Source: DATLBY01 sp035526665 (GTDB lineage Bacteria > Acidobacteriota > Terriglobia > Bryobacterales > Bryobacteraceae). From it: a DNA stretch of 38,794 nt. The stretch is taken from NCBI GenBank assembly GCA_035526665.1, contig DATLBY010000210.1:1-38794 (forward strand), read 5' to 3'. Below are positions 15,287 through 22,766 of the stretch, in pieces. A program made the translations under genes and the position numbers. The first letter of the stretch is position 1. Each line of letters starts with the position of its first letter. The notes below the pieces were generated by a model. It made no database searches. It was not told the origin of the DNA and worked only from the letters and a program-made list of their open reading frames with translations.

Positions 15287-16999
15287 ATGTTTGAACTCAA
15301 CCATTACGACGCGGTCCAACACGCGCAGCCTGTGGCGCTGCCGGCTGACGAGCGCTTTAATCCTGCGCGGATCACGCACCGCTCCCTGCTTTATTGGTGC
15401 GAGCACTGCGTGGAGTGCGCCGCGCCCGCCTGCTATCAGACTTGCGATCTTTACCAGCCACGCCGGGATGGACACTGCCGGCGTTTCCAATACGGCATCT
15501 ACCTGGGTCCAGCCGGTGCCGAGATCACTTTCAAGAAATGGGCAAAGCTCGAAACCACCGGCAGTGTCCGGATGTTCCCATGCGCCGGCGCAGCCCGGGC
15601 GGAGCGATGGATCGCGCGTGCCGGCGGAATTCTGGGCGGGAGCAGGCCCGTACAGGCTCTGTTCACGCGCTGGCATCGGGCAGCAAAGCCGGCGGCGATC
15701 TTGCCGTCTGGATTCCTGGTTGAAGTGTACAACCCCGAAAACGCTGCCATTTTGCAACTGATCATGCGCAGTATTACGCCGTCCCAAACACCGCCATTTC
15801 TCGCCCGTCTGACGCTTCCGCCGGGTTACTCGTCCCACTATTTCGAAGCCGCAAGTTTCCGGGAAATCACAGAAGCCGGACCTTTTCTGATTAGCCTGGT
15901 ACCTGCACCCGAGACCTGCCCAAAGCTTATTTTCCGCACCGCCGATTTCGTCATCGCGCCGGACCTCGGCTCCGTTCACAAACCCGTGAAATGCATGGTG
16001 TGGGACCTCGATGGGACGCTGTGGAATGGCATTCTGGCGGAAAACGGGGCCGTTCAGCTGCGGCCCGAAATACCGGAAATCGTACAGGCGTTAGATCAAC
16101 GCGGAATCCTGCAAAGCATCGCCAGCAAAAACAATCACGCCAATGCCTGGGCGAAGCTGGAAGAATTCGGTCTGAGCGAATACTTCCTTTTTCCGCAGAT
16201 CCACTGGGGTCCCAAGAGCGAGTCGATCCGGACGATTGCCCAGTCGCTCAATCTCGGTCTGGACGCCTTTGCTTTCATAGACGACAGTTCCTTCGAGCGT
16301 GCCGAAGTAGACGCCGCGCTGCCGGAAGTCTCGACTCTTGACGGGGCGCGGATCGCGGGGCTGCTCCAGAATCCGCGATTTCAGGGTAACCCCACCAAGG
16401 ACGCCCGCAACCGCCGCCGGTATTACATCGAAGAAACAGTCCGCCAGCGTGAAAGGTCGAAGGCTGGGAGCGACTACCTGCGCTTCCTGGGCTCCTGCGA
16501 GATACGGCTTGACATCGCCGGATATGAGCCTGCGGATTTCGAGCGCGTGGCCGAGCTGTTGCAGCGCACCAACCAGCTTAATTTTGCCGGCCGCCATTAC
16601 ACGCGCGAAGATGTCGCCGCACTCGTGGCCGACGTCCGCTGGTCGAAATACGTTCTGCGTTGCAGCGACAAGTACGGCGACTATGGCGCCGTGGGTTTCA
16701 GTGTTGTTGGCTGGGAGCAAAACCACATTGCCGTGGACGATTTCATGTTGTCGTGCCGTGTGCAAAGCAAATTTATCGAGCAGGCTTTCTTCGCCATGCT
16801 GCGCCGGCAAATGAGGGAGCCCGCTACTCTGCGCGTGAACTACCGCGCCACTGGACGCAACCGCCCTGCGTACGAAGTCCTGACAGCAATCGGATTTGAG
16901 GATGCGGCTGACGGAATGTTTCTGAAGGCAACCGCCGCGCTCGATTGCGCATTTATCCAATCGCAATGGAGGGCCCCGCGGCCGGCGGTGGCCGCTTAA
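15287..16999 (+). CDS. FkbH-like HAD-IIIC protein with N-terminal cysteine-rich module
   Basis: This 570-residue protein falls into three parts. Residues 35-67 hold six cysteines (38, 41, 44, 49, 53, 64) in WCEHCVECAAPACYQTC, followed by a beta-rich stretch to about 230. Residues 236-400 form a HAD domain with the nucleophile motif WDLDGTLW (Asp240, Asp242), SKNNHANA and FIDDSSFERAEV, matching FkbH. The last part (about 410-560) matches the FkbH C-terminal acyltransferase-like region (NQLNFAGRHYT, CSDKYGDYGAVGF). Classical FkbH loads a glyceryl unit from 1,3-bisphosphoglycerate onto an acyl carrier protein; no carrier protein is visible here. A role in decorating the polymer or its sugars is inference. 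The Cys module could bind metal or a cluster. Confidence 0.82.
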   Translation: MFELNHYDAVQHAQPVALPADERFNPARITHRSLLYWCEHCVECAAPACYQTCDLYQPRRDGHCRRFQYGIYLGPAGAEITFKKWAKLETTGSVRMFPCAGAARAERWIARAGGILGGSRPVQALFTRWHRAAKPAAILPSGFLVEVYNPENAAILQLIMRSITPSQTPPFLARLTLPPGYSSHYFEAASFREITEAGPFLISLVPAPETCPKLIFRTADFVIAPDLGSVHKPVKCMVWDLDGTLWNGILAENGAVQLRPEIPEIVQALDQRGILQSIASKNNHANAWAKLEEFGLSEYFLFPQIHWGPKSESIRTIAQSLNLGLDAFAFIDDSSFERAEVDAALPEVSTLDGARIAGLLQNPRFQGNPTKDARNRRRYYIEETVRQRERSKAGSDYLRFLGSCEIRLDIAGYEPADFERVAELLQRTNQLNFAGRHYTREDVAALVADVRWSKYVLRCSDKYGDYGAVGFSVVGWEQNHIAVDDFMLSCRVQSKFIEQAFFAMLRRQMREPATLRVNYRATGRNRPAYEVLTAIGFEDAADGMFLKATAALDCAFIQSQWRAPRPAVAA

Positions 17000-17910
17000 T
17001 GGGATTACGAGGCCGGCTGCGCGGCACAGCCATTCAATTAGCTAACGCCCTGCGGCTGGATGATCTAATGCTGGCGGGTCTCGCGCGCGCCGGCGCGTTC
17101 CTGCACGCCGTCAACTTTCATGGTACGCCGGCTGCTGGCGGAGAGACTTTCATCCGCCAAATGGAATGGCTTCGAAGCCGATTCACGGTGCTGAATCCGA
17201 TGGCGCTGGGTTCGTTCTGGGACAGCCCCGGGTCAATTCACAAACCTGCCGCTTTGCTTACCTTCGATGACGGTCTAGGCAGCAACTTCTCTGTGGCGGC
17301 TCCCATTTTGGAGTCGCTGGGTCTGCGCGGGCTCTTCTTCGTCAATCCGGGATTTGCCCAACTCCGCGGCCCGGCGGCGAAAGGTTTCTTTCTGGACCGC
17401 CTCGCCGCCCGCCGGAACCGGCCCCTGTCTACTGAAGAGTGGACCCCAATGACGCCGGATCAGATTGCGGAACTGGCCCGCCGCGGCCACGCCATCGGCA
17501 ACCACACCTTCTCGCATGCCGACCTTTCCGCCGGCGACACCGGGAGCCTACTCCATGAGATCGTGTATAGCCGTGACGTCCTCTCGCAGTGGACGGGCCG
17601 CGCGGTCGAATGCTTCGCCTGGACCTATAAATGGAACGCCATCTCTCGCGCAGCCTGGGACATGGCGCGGTCGCACCACCGGTTCTGCTTCGCACCCTGC
17701 TCCGGGTTGACTTCGCTCGCCCCCGGCCGCCCGGACTTGATGTGGCGTACCAATGTCGAGTGCGGCTACTCCGAATCGGAGTACCGTTTCGTATACAGCG
17801 GGCTGGCTGCGATCCCCGCATGGCCAAAGCGACGCCGGCTGGAACGTGAACTCCATCTGTCCGCGGCTGCATTCGGCCCGGAAAGGGAGGAGCGCGGGTG
17901 GCTAGCGTAG
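16999..17910 (+). CDS. polysaccharide deacetylase (NodB-like)
   Basis: I place the start at ATG 16999, overlapping the FkbH stop by one base; an in-frame ATG at 16945 lies inside that gene. The 303-residue protein shows NodB motif 1 TFDDG (88-92, Asp90/Asp91) and motif 2 NHTFSH (168-173), giving the metal ligands Asp91, His169 and His173 of carbohydrate esterase family 4. Between them is the strand GLRGLFFVNPGF. The family removes N- or O-acetyl groups from sugars in polymers or intermediates. There is no clear signal peptide, so it may act on a cytoplasmic or lipid-linked intermediate. It overlaps the flippase gene by 13 bases, in keeping with a job on the repeat unit before export. Confidence 0.83.
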   Translation: MGLRGRLRGTAIQLANALRLDDLMLAGLARAGAFLHAVNFHGTPAAGGETFIRQMEWLRSRFTVLNPMALGSFWDSPGSIHKPAALLTFDDGLGSNFSVAAPILESLGLRGLFFVNPGFAQLRGPAAKGFFLDRLAARRNRPLSTEEWTPMTPDQIAELARRGHAIGNHTFSHADLSAGDTGSLLHEIVYSRDVLSQWTGRAVECFAWTYKWNAISRAAWDMARSHHRFCFAPCSGLTSLAPGRPDLMWRTNVECGYSESEYRFVYSGLAAIPAWPKRRRLERELHLSAAAFGPEREERGWLA

Positions 17911-19160
17911 CAAGCGCCGTCCAGCCGGCCCAGAACGCTTGGCGTGGGGCTGCTGAGTTTGCGGGCTACGGCGGGTCGGTCCTGCTCCTGCAAGCTCTGC
18001 GCTTCGGCGTTAACATTCTGTGCGCGCGCCTCGCAGGCCCATCCGATTGGGGACTCTGGACGCTGCTCAATACCGTGCTCGCCTACAGCTACATCGCCGA
18101 TTTTGGGGTCGTGAACGGAATGAATCGCGATGTCGCTCTGTTCCGTGGGCGCGGCGACACCGCCCAGGTTGCCAGAATCGAGAACACATCGAAATCGCTG
18201 GTCCTGTGTACCTCCGTTCTGTGCGCCCTGGTTGCCGCCGGATTCGCCTTCCACACACAAGATTCTCAACGCCGCACTGTTCTTCTGATCTTCGCCGTGC
18301 TCCTGTTGTTCTACAAACTATTCAATTTCGCGCAGGTCTATTCCATGGCGCATGACGATTTCACCCGTGTGACAAAAGCAAACTTCTGGCTGGCAGCGGT
18401 GACCGTCCCGTGCGTTCTGTTGGTATTTGTGTGGGGGCTGCCGGGATTCTTGTGGGCGCAGGTTCTCAGCTTCGCCGTTGGCGGTTACCTGTACATTGCA
18501 CCTCTTGCCAGCAATTTCCATTGGGGACTCGATCGCGCTGAACTCGCGCGGCTCGCCATAGGCGGAATCCCGATCGCGGCAGTCGGCTTTGCCGCCACGT
18601 TCATCGGCTCCATCGATCGATGGCTAGTGGCAGGGTTCCTCGGTGTCCATTCCGTCGGCCACTATTCGCTCGTGATAATGGCCTGGTCGACCATCGGCCT
18701 CGTGCCGCAAATCATCGCCAGCCGAATGTATCCGCGGCTGGCGGAAGAATGGGGACGAACGGCGGATCTTCGCCTTGTCGCGAGACTTCTCAAACAATCC
18801 ACTTGGGTTGGGCTCGCGCTTACTGCACCTCTGGTTCTGGCCGTGGAGATCGTGGCGCCTCAGATCGTGATGCGCTTCCTTCCGGCGTATAACGGGGGCA
18901 TCGCTGCTATGCGCATCGCGGCGCTTGGATTTCTGTTTCAAGCGGTCACCTGCTGCTATTCGAATATCTTCAATGTTGTCGCCAAGCAGCAATACTTGCT
19001 CGCAGTCCAGGCCTTGGCGGCGATCTCCACGATCGCTGTTACCGCTAGCCTGCTCGCCTTGGGTTGGGGCCTGGAAGGAGCGGCGGTAGGCGCCACGTTT
19101 GGATCCTGCATCTACTGCGGCGGTGCGATCGCCGCGGTGCGCCTGTTGATAAGAGCTTGA
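17898..19160 (+). CDS. Wzx-like oligosaccharide flippase
   Basis: This 420-residue multi-spanning membrane protein starts with GTG 17898 after GGGAGG. The N-terminal segment GSVLLLQALRFGVNILCARLAGPSDWGLWTL matches polysaccharide flippases of the MATE/MVF superfamily, and about a dozen hydrophobic segments follow. AATFIGSIDRWLVAGFLGVHSVGHYSL, in the middle, is typical of the family. Wzx proteins move the undecaprenyl-diphosphate-linked repeat unit across the inner membrane. Together with the Wzy-like protein two genes later it shows the locus uses the Wzx/Wzy route rather than an ABC exporter. The call rests on topology and family pattern; substrate specificity cannot be judged. Confidence 0.87.
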   Translation: MASVASAVQPAQNAWRGAAEFAGYGGSVLLLQALRFGVNILCARLAGPSDWGLWTLLNTVLAYSYIADFGVVNGMNRDVALFRGRGDTAQVARIENTSKSLVLCTSVLCALVAAGFAFHTQDSQRRTVLLIFAVLLLFYKLFNFAQVYSMAHDDFTRVTKANFWLAAVTVPCVLLVFVWGLPGFLWAQVLSFAVGGYLYIAPLASNFHWGLDRAELARLAIGGIPIAAVGFAATFIGSIDRWLVAGFLGVHSVGHYSLVIMAWSTIGLVPQIIASRMYPRLAEEWGRTADLRLVARLLKQSTWVGLALTAPLVLAVEIVAPQIVMRFLPAYNGGIAAMRIAALGFLFQAVTCCYSNIFNVVAKQQYLLAVQALAAISTIAVTASLLALGWGLEGAAVGATFGSCIYCGGAIAAVRLLIRA

Positions 19161-19164
19161 ACTC

Positions 19165-20211
19165 ATGTCGATCGATCTTTACATCATCGGGTCTCCACTT
19201 CAGGCGCTGAATGCCGTCGAAGCTCGTGCAGTCTTTCCAGTCGAGCACGCCATAGCTGTTCTGGTCGAATCGGTTTCCAGCGCCAGCAACGCGCAGATCC
19301 GCTCCATCCTGGAATCTGAAAACTGGAGAGGAATCCGCACAGTAGCGATCCACGCGGGCCGGTTCCGAAAGCGCTACTGCAATGTCGAGGGAATTGTTGC
19401 ATCCCTAGGCATGATCCACATCGGACGGCTGTTTATAGGATTTTACGACGATATTTTCTTGCATTTCACCCACTCGCTGGCGCACAGCCAGCTATTCCTA
19501 CTGGACGATGGCGTCGCCACCATCAGCCTGAACTACGCCCGCATCCGGAATTGCAATGACATCCTTCCAGTTCCGGCGTGGAAGCAGATCGCCCGTAAGT
19601 ATTTTCTGCAGGTAGTGGACGGCATGCGGGCAGGTCCGATCGATACAGTGCGCTATTTCACAATCTACGAAGGTCTCACCCAGGACAGCCGCAACCTGGT
19701 ACAAACCCATACCATGGAGCGGCTGCGCTCCAGGCGTGCCATGACATCCCAAAACGACGAAGTCTGGCTCCTGGGCCTGGGATCTGAGCGTATCTTCAAG
19801 CATCAGGAGTTGTACGTAGCGGCCATAGAGCGCATCGTCCGGAGCTGGTCACCGGCGCCGGTACGTTACCTGCCGCACCGCTTTGAGTCCCCGCGCCAGT
19901 TGGAGTTGATCCGCCGCCGGACCGGAGCTGAGATCCTGCAGACTGGAATGCCGGTGGAGCTTTACCTGGCCGAGTCTCACACCGTTCCCGCGGCGGTTTG
20001 CAGTCTGGTTTCGAGCGCGCTTTACACCGTGGGAGTGTTGTTTCCAAACACCATTCAGATCGTTTCTTATCGGATGAAGTTTCAACAGATTCGAAGGCGG
20101 TATCACCGCCAGTTCGGATTGATCTATCACTATTACGAGAGGACGCCCTTCATTCAGGTCCTTGATGTAGACGCACCGCTCGTACGGCCGGGGAACGTGC
20201 AGGCGGCATGA
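19165..20211 (+). CDS. sialyltransferase-like protein (GT38/GT52 type)
   Basis: This 348-residue protein has the signatures of bacterial sialyltransferases of the GT38/GT52/GT80 group. An acidic D-D-G motif lies in LLDDG (residues 112-116), a His in YLPHR (235-239) sits where these enzymes have the HP motif, and a Ser-Ser pair lies in VCSLVSSALY (283-284). MSIDLYIIGSPLQALNAVEA at the start matches the first Rossmann strand. These enzymes transfer a CMP-activated nonulosonic acid and use the His as a key residue for binding the CMP phosphate. In this operon it would use the CMP sugar made by the NeuB-type and SpsF-type proteins. Overall similarity is distant, so this is a motif-based call. It overlaps the polymerase gene by four bases. 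Confidence 0.62.
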   Translation: MSIDLYIIGSPLQALNAVEARAVFPVEHAIAVLVESVSSASNAQIRSILESENWRGIRTVAIHAGRFRKRYCNVEGIVASLGMIHIGRLFIGFYDDIFLHFTHSLAHSQLFLLDDGVATISLNYARIRNCNDILPVPAWKQIARKYFLQVVDGMRAGPIDTVRYFTIYEGLTQDSRNLVQTHTMERLRSRRAMTSQNDEVWLLGLGSERIFKHQELYVAAIERIVRSWSPAPVRYLPHRFESPRQLELIRRRTGAEILQTGMPVELYLAESHTVPAAVCSLVSSALYTVGVLFPNTIQIVSYRMKFQQIRRRYHRQFGLIYHYYERTPFIQVLDVDAPLVRPGNVQAA

Positions 20212-21689
20212 TTTACGAACCATATTTCTCGGTTCCATTGCTGGCCCTGATTGCGCTCACGGCGCTGTTTGCCAGCGACCGGCTAATTCAGCTGACCGCG
20301 GTTCTTTGTGTATTTCCGGTTGCCTCGGTGCTCGATCTCACCTTTGGTGAAGGACTCTATAGCATTCCGCCGTGCCTGCTGGTTGCTTTGCTTCTGCTGC
20401 CGTGCGCGCTCGCTCATGGCCATTCGTGGGGACAGAGCGGACGCCTCGAGATGATTGTGCGCATGTACTTGCCTTTGATAGGGTTCACGGTATTTGCGGT
20501 TTTGACCAGTGTCTTTGTGCCGCTTCTGTTCGAGGGCATGTACCAGGCCGCCCTGTCCATGGATACTTCCGGCATCGTCCCCCTGGAATGGGGACGTATG
20601 AATGTTACACAAAGTGTTTACCTGGTTGTGCTGGTAGTCTTTGCCATCCTTGTTTCGTGCGAGCTAACAGGCCGCCGGGATGCCGTTCGCCATGCCGTAA
20701 ATGCCTTCATCCTCTGCGGCTATTTGGCCGCGCTGATCGCTGCTTATCAATTGGTCAGCGATCGTTTCGGATGGTACTTTCCCGTGAAAATGCTATATTC
20801 CCGGCCAGAAGCGCGCAGTCTCGAATTGACTGTGCGGCAGTTTCAGGTCGGCGGTCTTACCATCCGGCAAATTTCTGGCAGCTTCAGCGAACCTTCCACA
20901 CTAGCCCAATTTATGCTGGGCGCCGTTTTTGGGGCCGGCTACTGGTGGCTGCGCGGTGGCGCTCCGCGGCGCGTGAAAGGCCTGGCGATCGTGAGCCTGG
21001 CGACTTTGCTGGCTACGGTTTCCAGCACGGCTTATGTAGGGCTTGCGCTGTCCGGTGTCCTTTTGCTCACCTATCTCGCAATGAGCGGACGCCTGCGCGG
21101 GGCCGTCGTCGCCTTCGTCGTTATTGCCGCACTTGCGGCTGCTATGTTGTGGGCGGTCGGCGAACAAGAACTGGCTGGTTTCCGGACATTAGCCGGCAAC
21201 GTATTAGATCTGGTCTTGTTCGCAAAACGCGACTCGATCTCATTCCACGTGCGCTGGTTGGTGGATTCAGTGGCGCTCGACGGTTTTGTGGGCACATATG
21301 GCCTTGGACTTGGATGGGGCAGCACACGCGGATCCAGCCTCTTGATTCACCTCCTGGGCAATACCGGCGTCATCGGCATTTTCTTTTTGACATGGTTCGC
21401 CTGGAATATCCGCCGGCGGCTGCGCGGCGGCGTGCCACCGGTAACGGGCTTTACTGTGGCCGCGCTTTGCGGAAATTTGCTGGGTGGAGCCTTATCTGTT
21501 CCCGATATCAACTCGGTTACTCTCTGGCTTCTGGTTGGGCTCGCGGTTGCCGCCTCTCTGACTCCGGCCGCGGCTCCGGCCAGCGCGCTGCGGCGCCGCC
21601 TCACGCTGCCCAAGGCGATGACCACAGTGGGAGCCGCACCGGCCCGCTATCGCTTTCTACATCCGATTACACATTCCGAACAGCAGTAA
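20208..21689 (+). CDS. Wzy-like O-antigen/exopolysaccharide polymerase
   Basis: This 493-residue protein consists mostly of hydrophobic segments (about 11-12), starting MIYEPYFSVPLLALIALTALF. A larger polar loop around residues 190-240 includes ISGSFSEPSTLAQFMLG, a pattern common in O-antigen ligase/polymerase family proteins (Wzy_C-like), and another loop follows near 340-370 (GLGLGWGSTRGSSL). Wzy joins repeat units in the periplasm after flipping. The start ATG overlaps the previous stop (ATGA). A long alternative reading frame on the same strand (20372-21904) has no membrane character and is a shadow. Assigning polymerase rather than ligase rests on its place next to the flippase. Confidence 0.82.
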   Translation: MIYEPYFSVPLLALIALTALFASDRLIQLTAVLCVFPVASVLDLTFGEGLYSIPPCLLVALLLLPCALAHGHSWGQSGRLEMIVRMYLPLIGFTVFAVLTSVFVPLLFEGMYQAALSMDTSGIVPLEWGRMNVTQSVYLVVLVVFAILVSCELTGRRDAVRHAVNAFILCGYLAALIAAYQLVSDRFGWYFPVKMLYSRPEARSLELTVRQFQVGGLTIRQISGSFSEPSTLAQFMLGAVFGAGYWWLRGGAPRRVKGLAIVSLATLLATVSSTAYVGLALSGVLLLTYLAMSGRLRGAVVAFVVIAALAAAMLWAVGEQELAGFRTLAGNVLDLVLFAKRDSISFHVRWLVDSVALDGFVGTYGLGLGWGSTRGSSLLIHLLGNTGVIGIFFLTWFAWNIRRRLRGGVPPVTGFTVAALCGNLLGGALSVPDINSVTLWLLVGLAVAASLTPAAAPASALRRRLTLPKAMTTVGAAPARYRFLHPITHSEQQ

Positions 21690-21719
21690 AGTCTCTCAAT
21701 CCACAAACAGGAAATTTTC

Positions 21720-22766
21720 ATGAACCTGGACCAAAAAACCATTCTTATTACCGGGGGCGCCGGTTGCATCGGCAGCAACCTCACTCGCGCCTTACTCGGC
21801 CGCGCCAGGCAGATTGTAGTGCTCGACGATTTGTCTTCGTCGGAGCGATGGAACGTGCCCGAGGACCCTCGCGTGAAATTCGTGCAGGGCGATGCCGGCC
21901 ATGACGACGTTCTGGCGCAGGTCTTCTCCTACGGGCCGGACGTAGTCTTTCACCTGGCCGCGCTCTTTGCTAACCAGAACTCGATCGAGCATCCGCGCGA
22001 AGATTTGCGGGTAAATGGCCTAGGCACCCTCAAAATTCTCCAGTACGCCCATCTGGCGCGTGTCCAGCGATTCGTATTCGCGTCATCCGGCTGTTCCGTA
22101 TACGGAGCCGAAGCGCCTTTGCCGGTGACCGAAGATTTCGTCTCGCTGGAACTGGATACGCCTTATCAGATAACAAAGCTGCTGGGCGAGCTCTACTGTA
22201 ACTATTTCCATCACTACATGCGGGTACCGGTCGTACGGGCGCGTTTCTTCAATGTGTTTGGCCCGGGAGAGATACCTGGGCGCTACCGCAACGTCATTCC
22301 CAATTTCGTATATCGAGCGCTCCTCGGCAAAGTCCTGACGATTACGGGTACGGGCGAAGAGACGCGAGACTTCACCTATGTGGACGATATCGTCGCAGGC
22401 GTGCTGGCGTGTGCGGAAAACGAAAGGGCCGTAGGGCAAGCATTCAATCTGGCGTCGGGCCGGGAAACCCGGATCATAGATCTGGCCAACTTGATCAACG
22501 CGGAGACCGGCAACAAAGCCAGGATAGAGTTCACGGAGAGCCGCGACTGGGACCGGATCACGCGGCGCTGCGCTTCCGTGGAAAAGGCGCGGAGCCTGCT
22601 TGATTATCATCCGCAGACCGGCATGAGCGAAGGACTGCGGAATGTGATCGCATGGACACGCGGAAATCTGGGTCGCGTGGAGCAGGCGATGCAGATCTCG
22701 TCCCGGACCGGATCGCCGGATCTGGTCGCGGCGCGGCCGGCTGAAGCCCTCCAAATTTCTGCATGA
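21720..22766 (+). CDS. NAD-dependent sugar epimerase/dehydratase (GalE/WbpP-like)
   Basis: This 348-residue extended SDR has NAD motif TGGAGCIGSNL at residues 11-21. SSGCSVYG is followed by the catalytic pair Tyr149/Lys153 in YQITK, with ARFFNVFGPGE and ETRDFTYVDDIV further on, all typical of UDP-sugar 4-epimerases and related enzymes. It would interconvert a UDP-hexose or UDP-hexosamine for the repeat unit; 4-epimerase, 4,6-dehydratase and decarboxylase members look alike at this level. The gap before it (30 bases) is one of the widest in the operon, and the sequence TCAATCCACAAACAGGAAATTTTC gives it an AGGAAA-type ribosome-binding site. Its stop overlaps the next start. Confidence 0.83.
   Translation: MNLDQKTILITGGAGCIGSNLTRALLGRARQIVVLDDLSSSERWNVPEDPRVKFVQGDAGHDDVLAQVFSYGPDVVFHLAALFANQNSIEHPREDLRVNGLGTLKILQYAHLARVQRFVFASSGCSVYGAEAPLPVTEDFVSLELDTPYQITKLLGELYCNYFHHYMRVPVVRARFFNVFGPGEIPGRYRNVIPNFVYRALLGKVLTITGTGEETRDFTYVDDIVAGVLACAENERAVGQAFNLASGRETRIIDLANLINAETGNKARIEFTESRDWDRITRRCASVEKARSLLDYHPQTGMSEGLRNVIAWTRGNLGRVEQAMQISSRTGSPDLVAARPAEALQISA

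Noticed and set aside
16091..16966. 291-residue open frame on the - strand
   Set aside because: It is antisense to the FkbH core, with no motifs or start signals; a codon-bias shadow.
20372..21904. 510-residue open frame on the + strand, longer than the polymerase frame it overlaps
   Set aside because: It is rich in Arg and Cys, shows no family motif or membrane segment, and runs through the end of the polymerase and start of the epimerase. The overlapped frames have clear family features.
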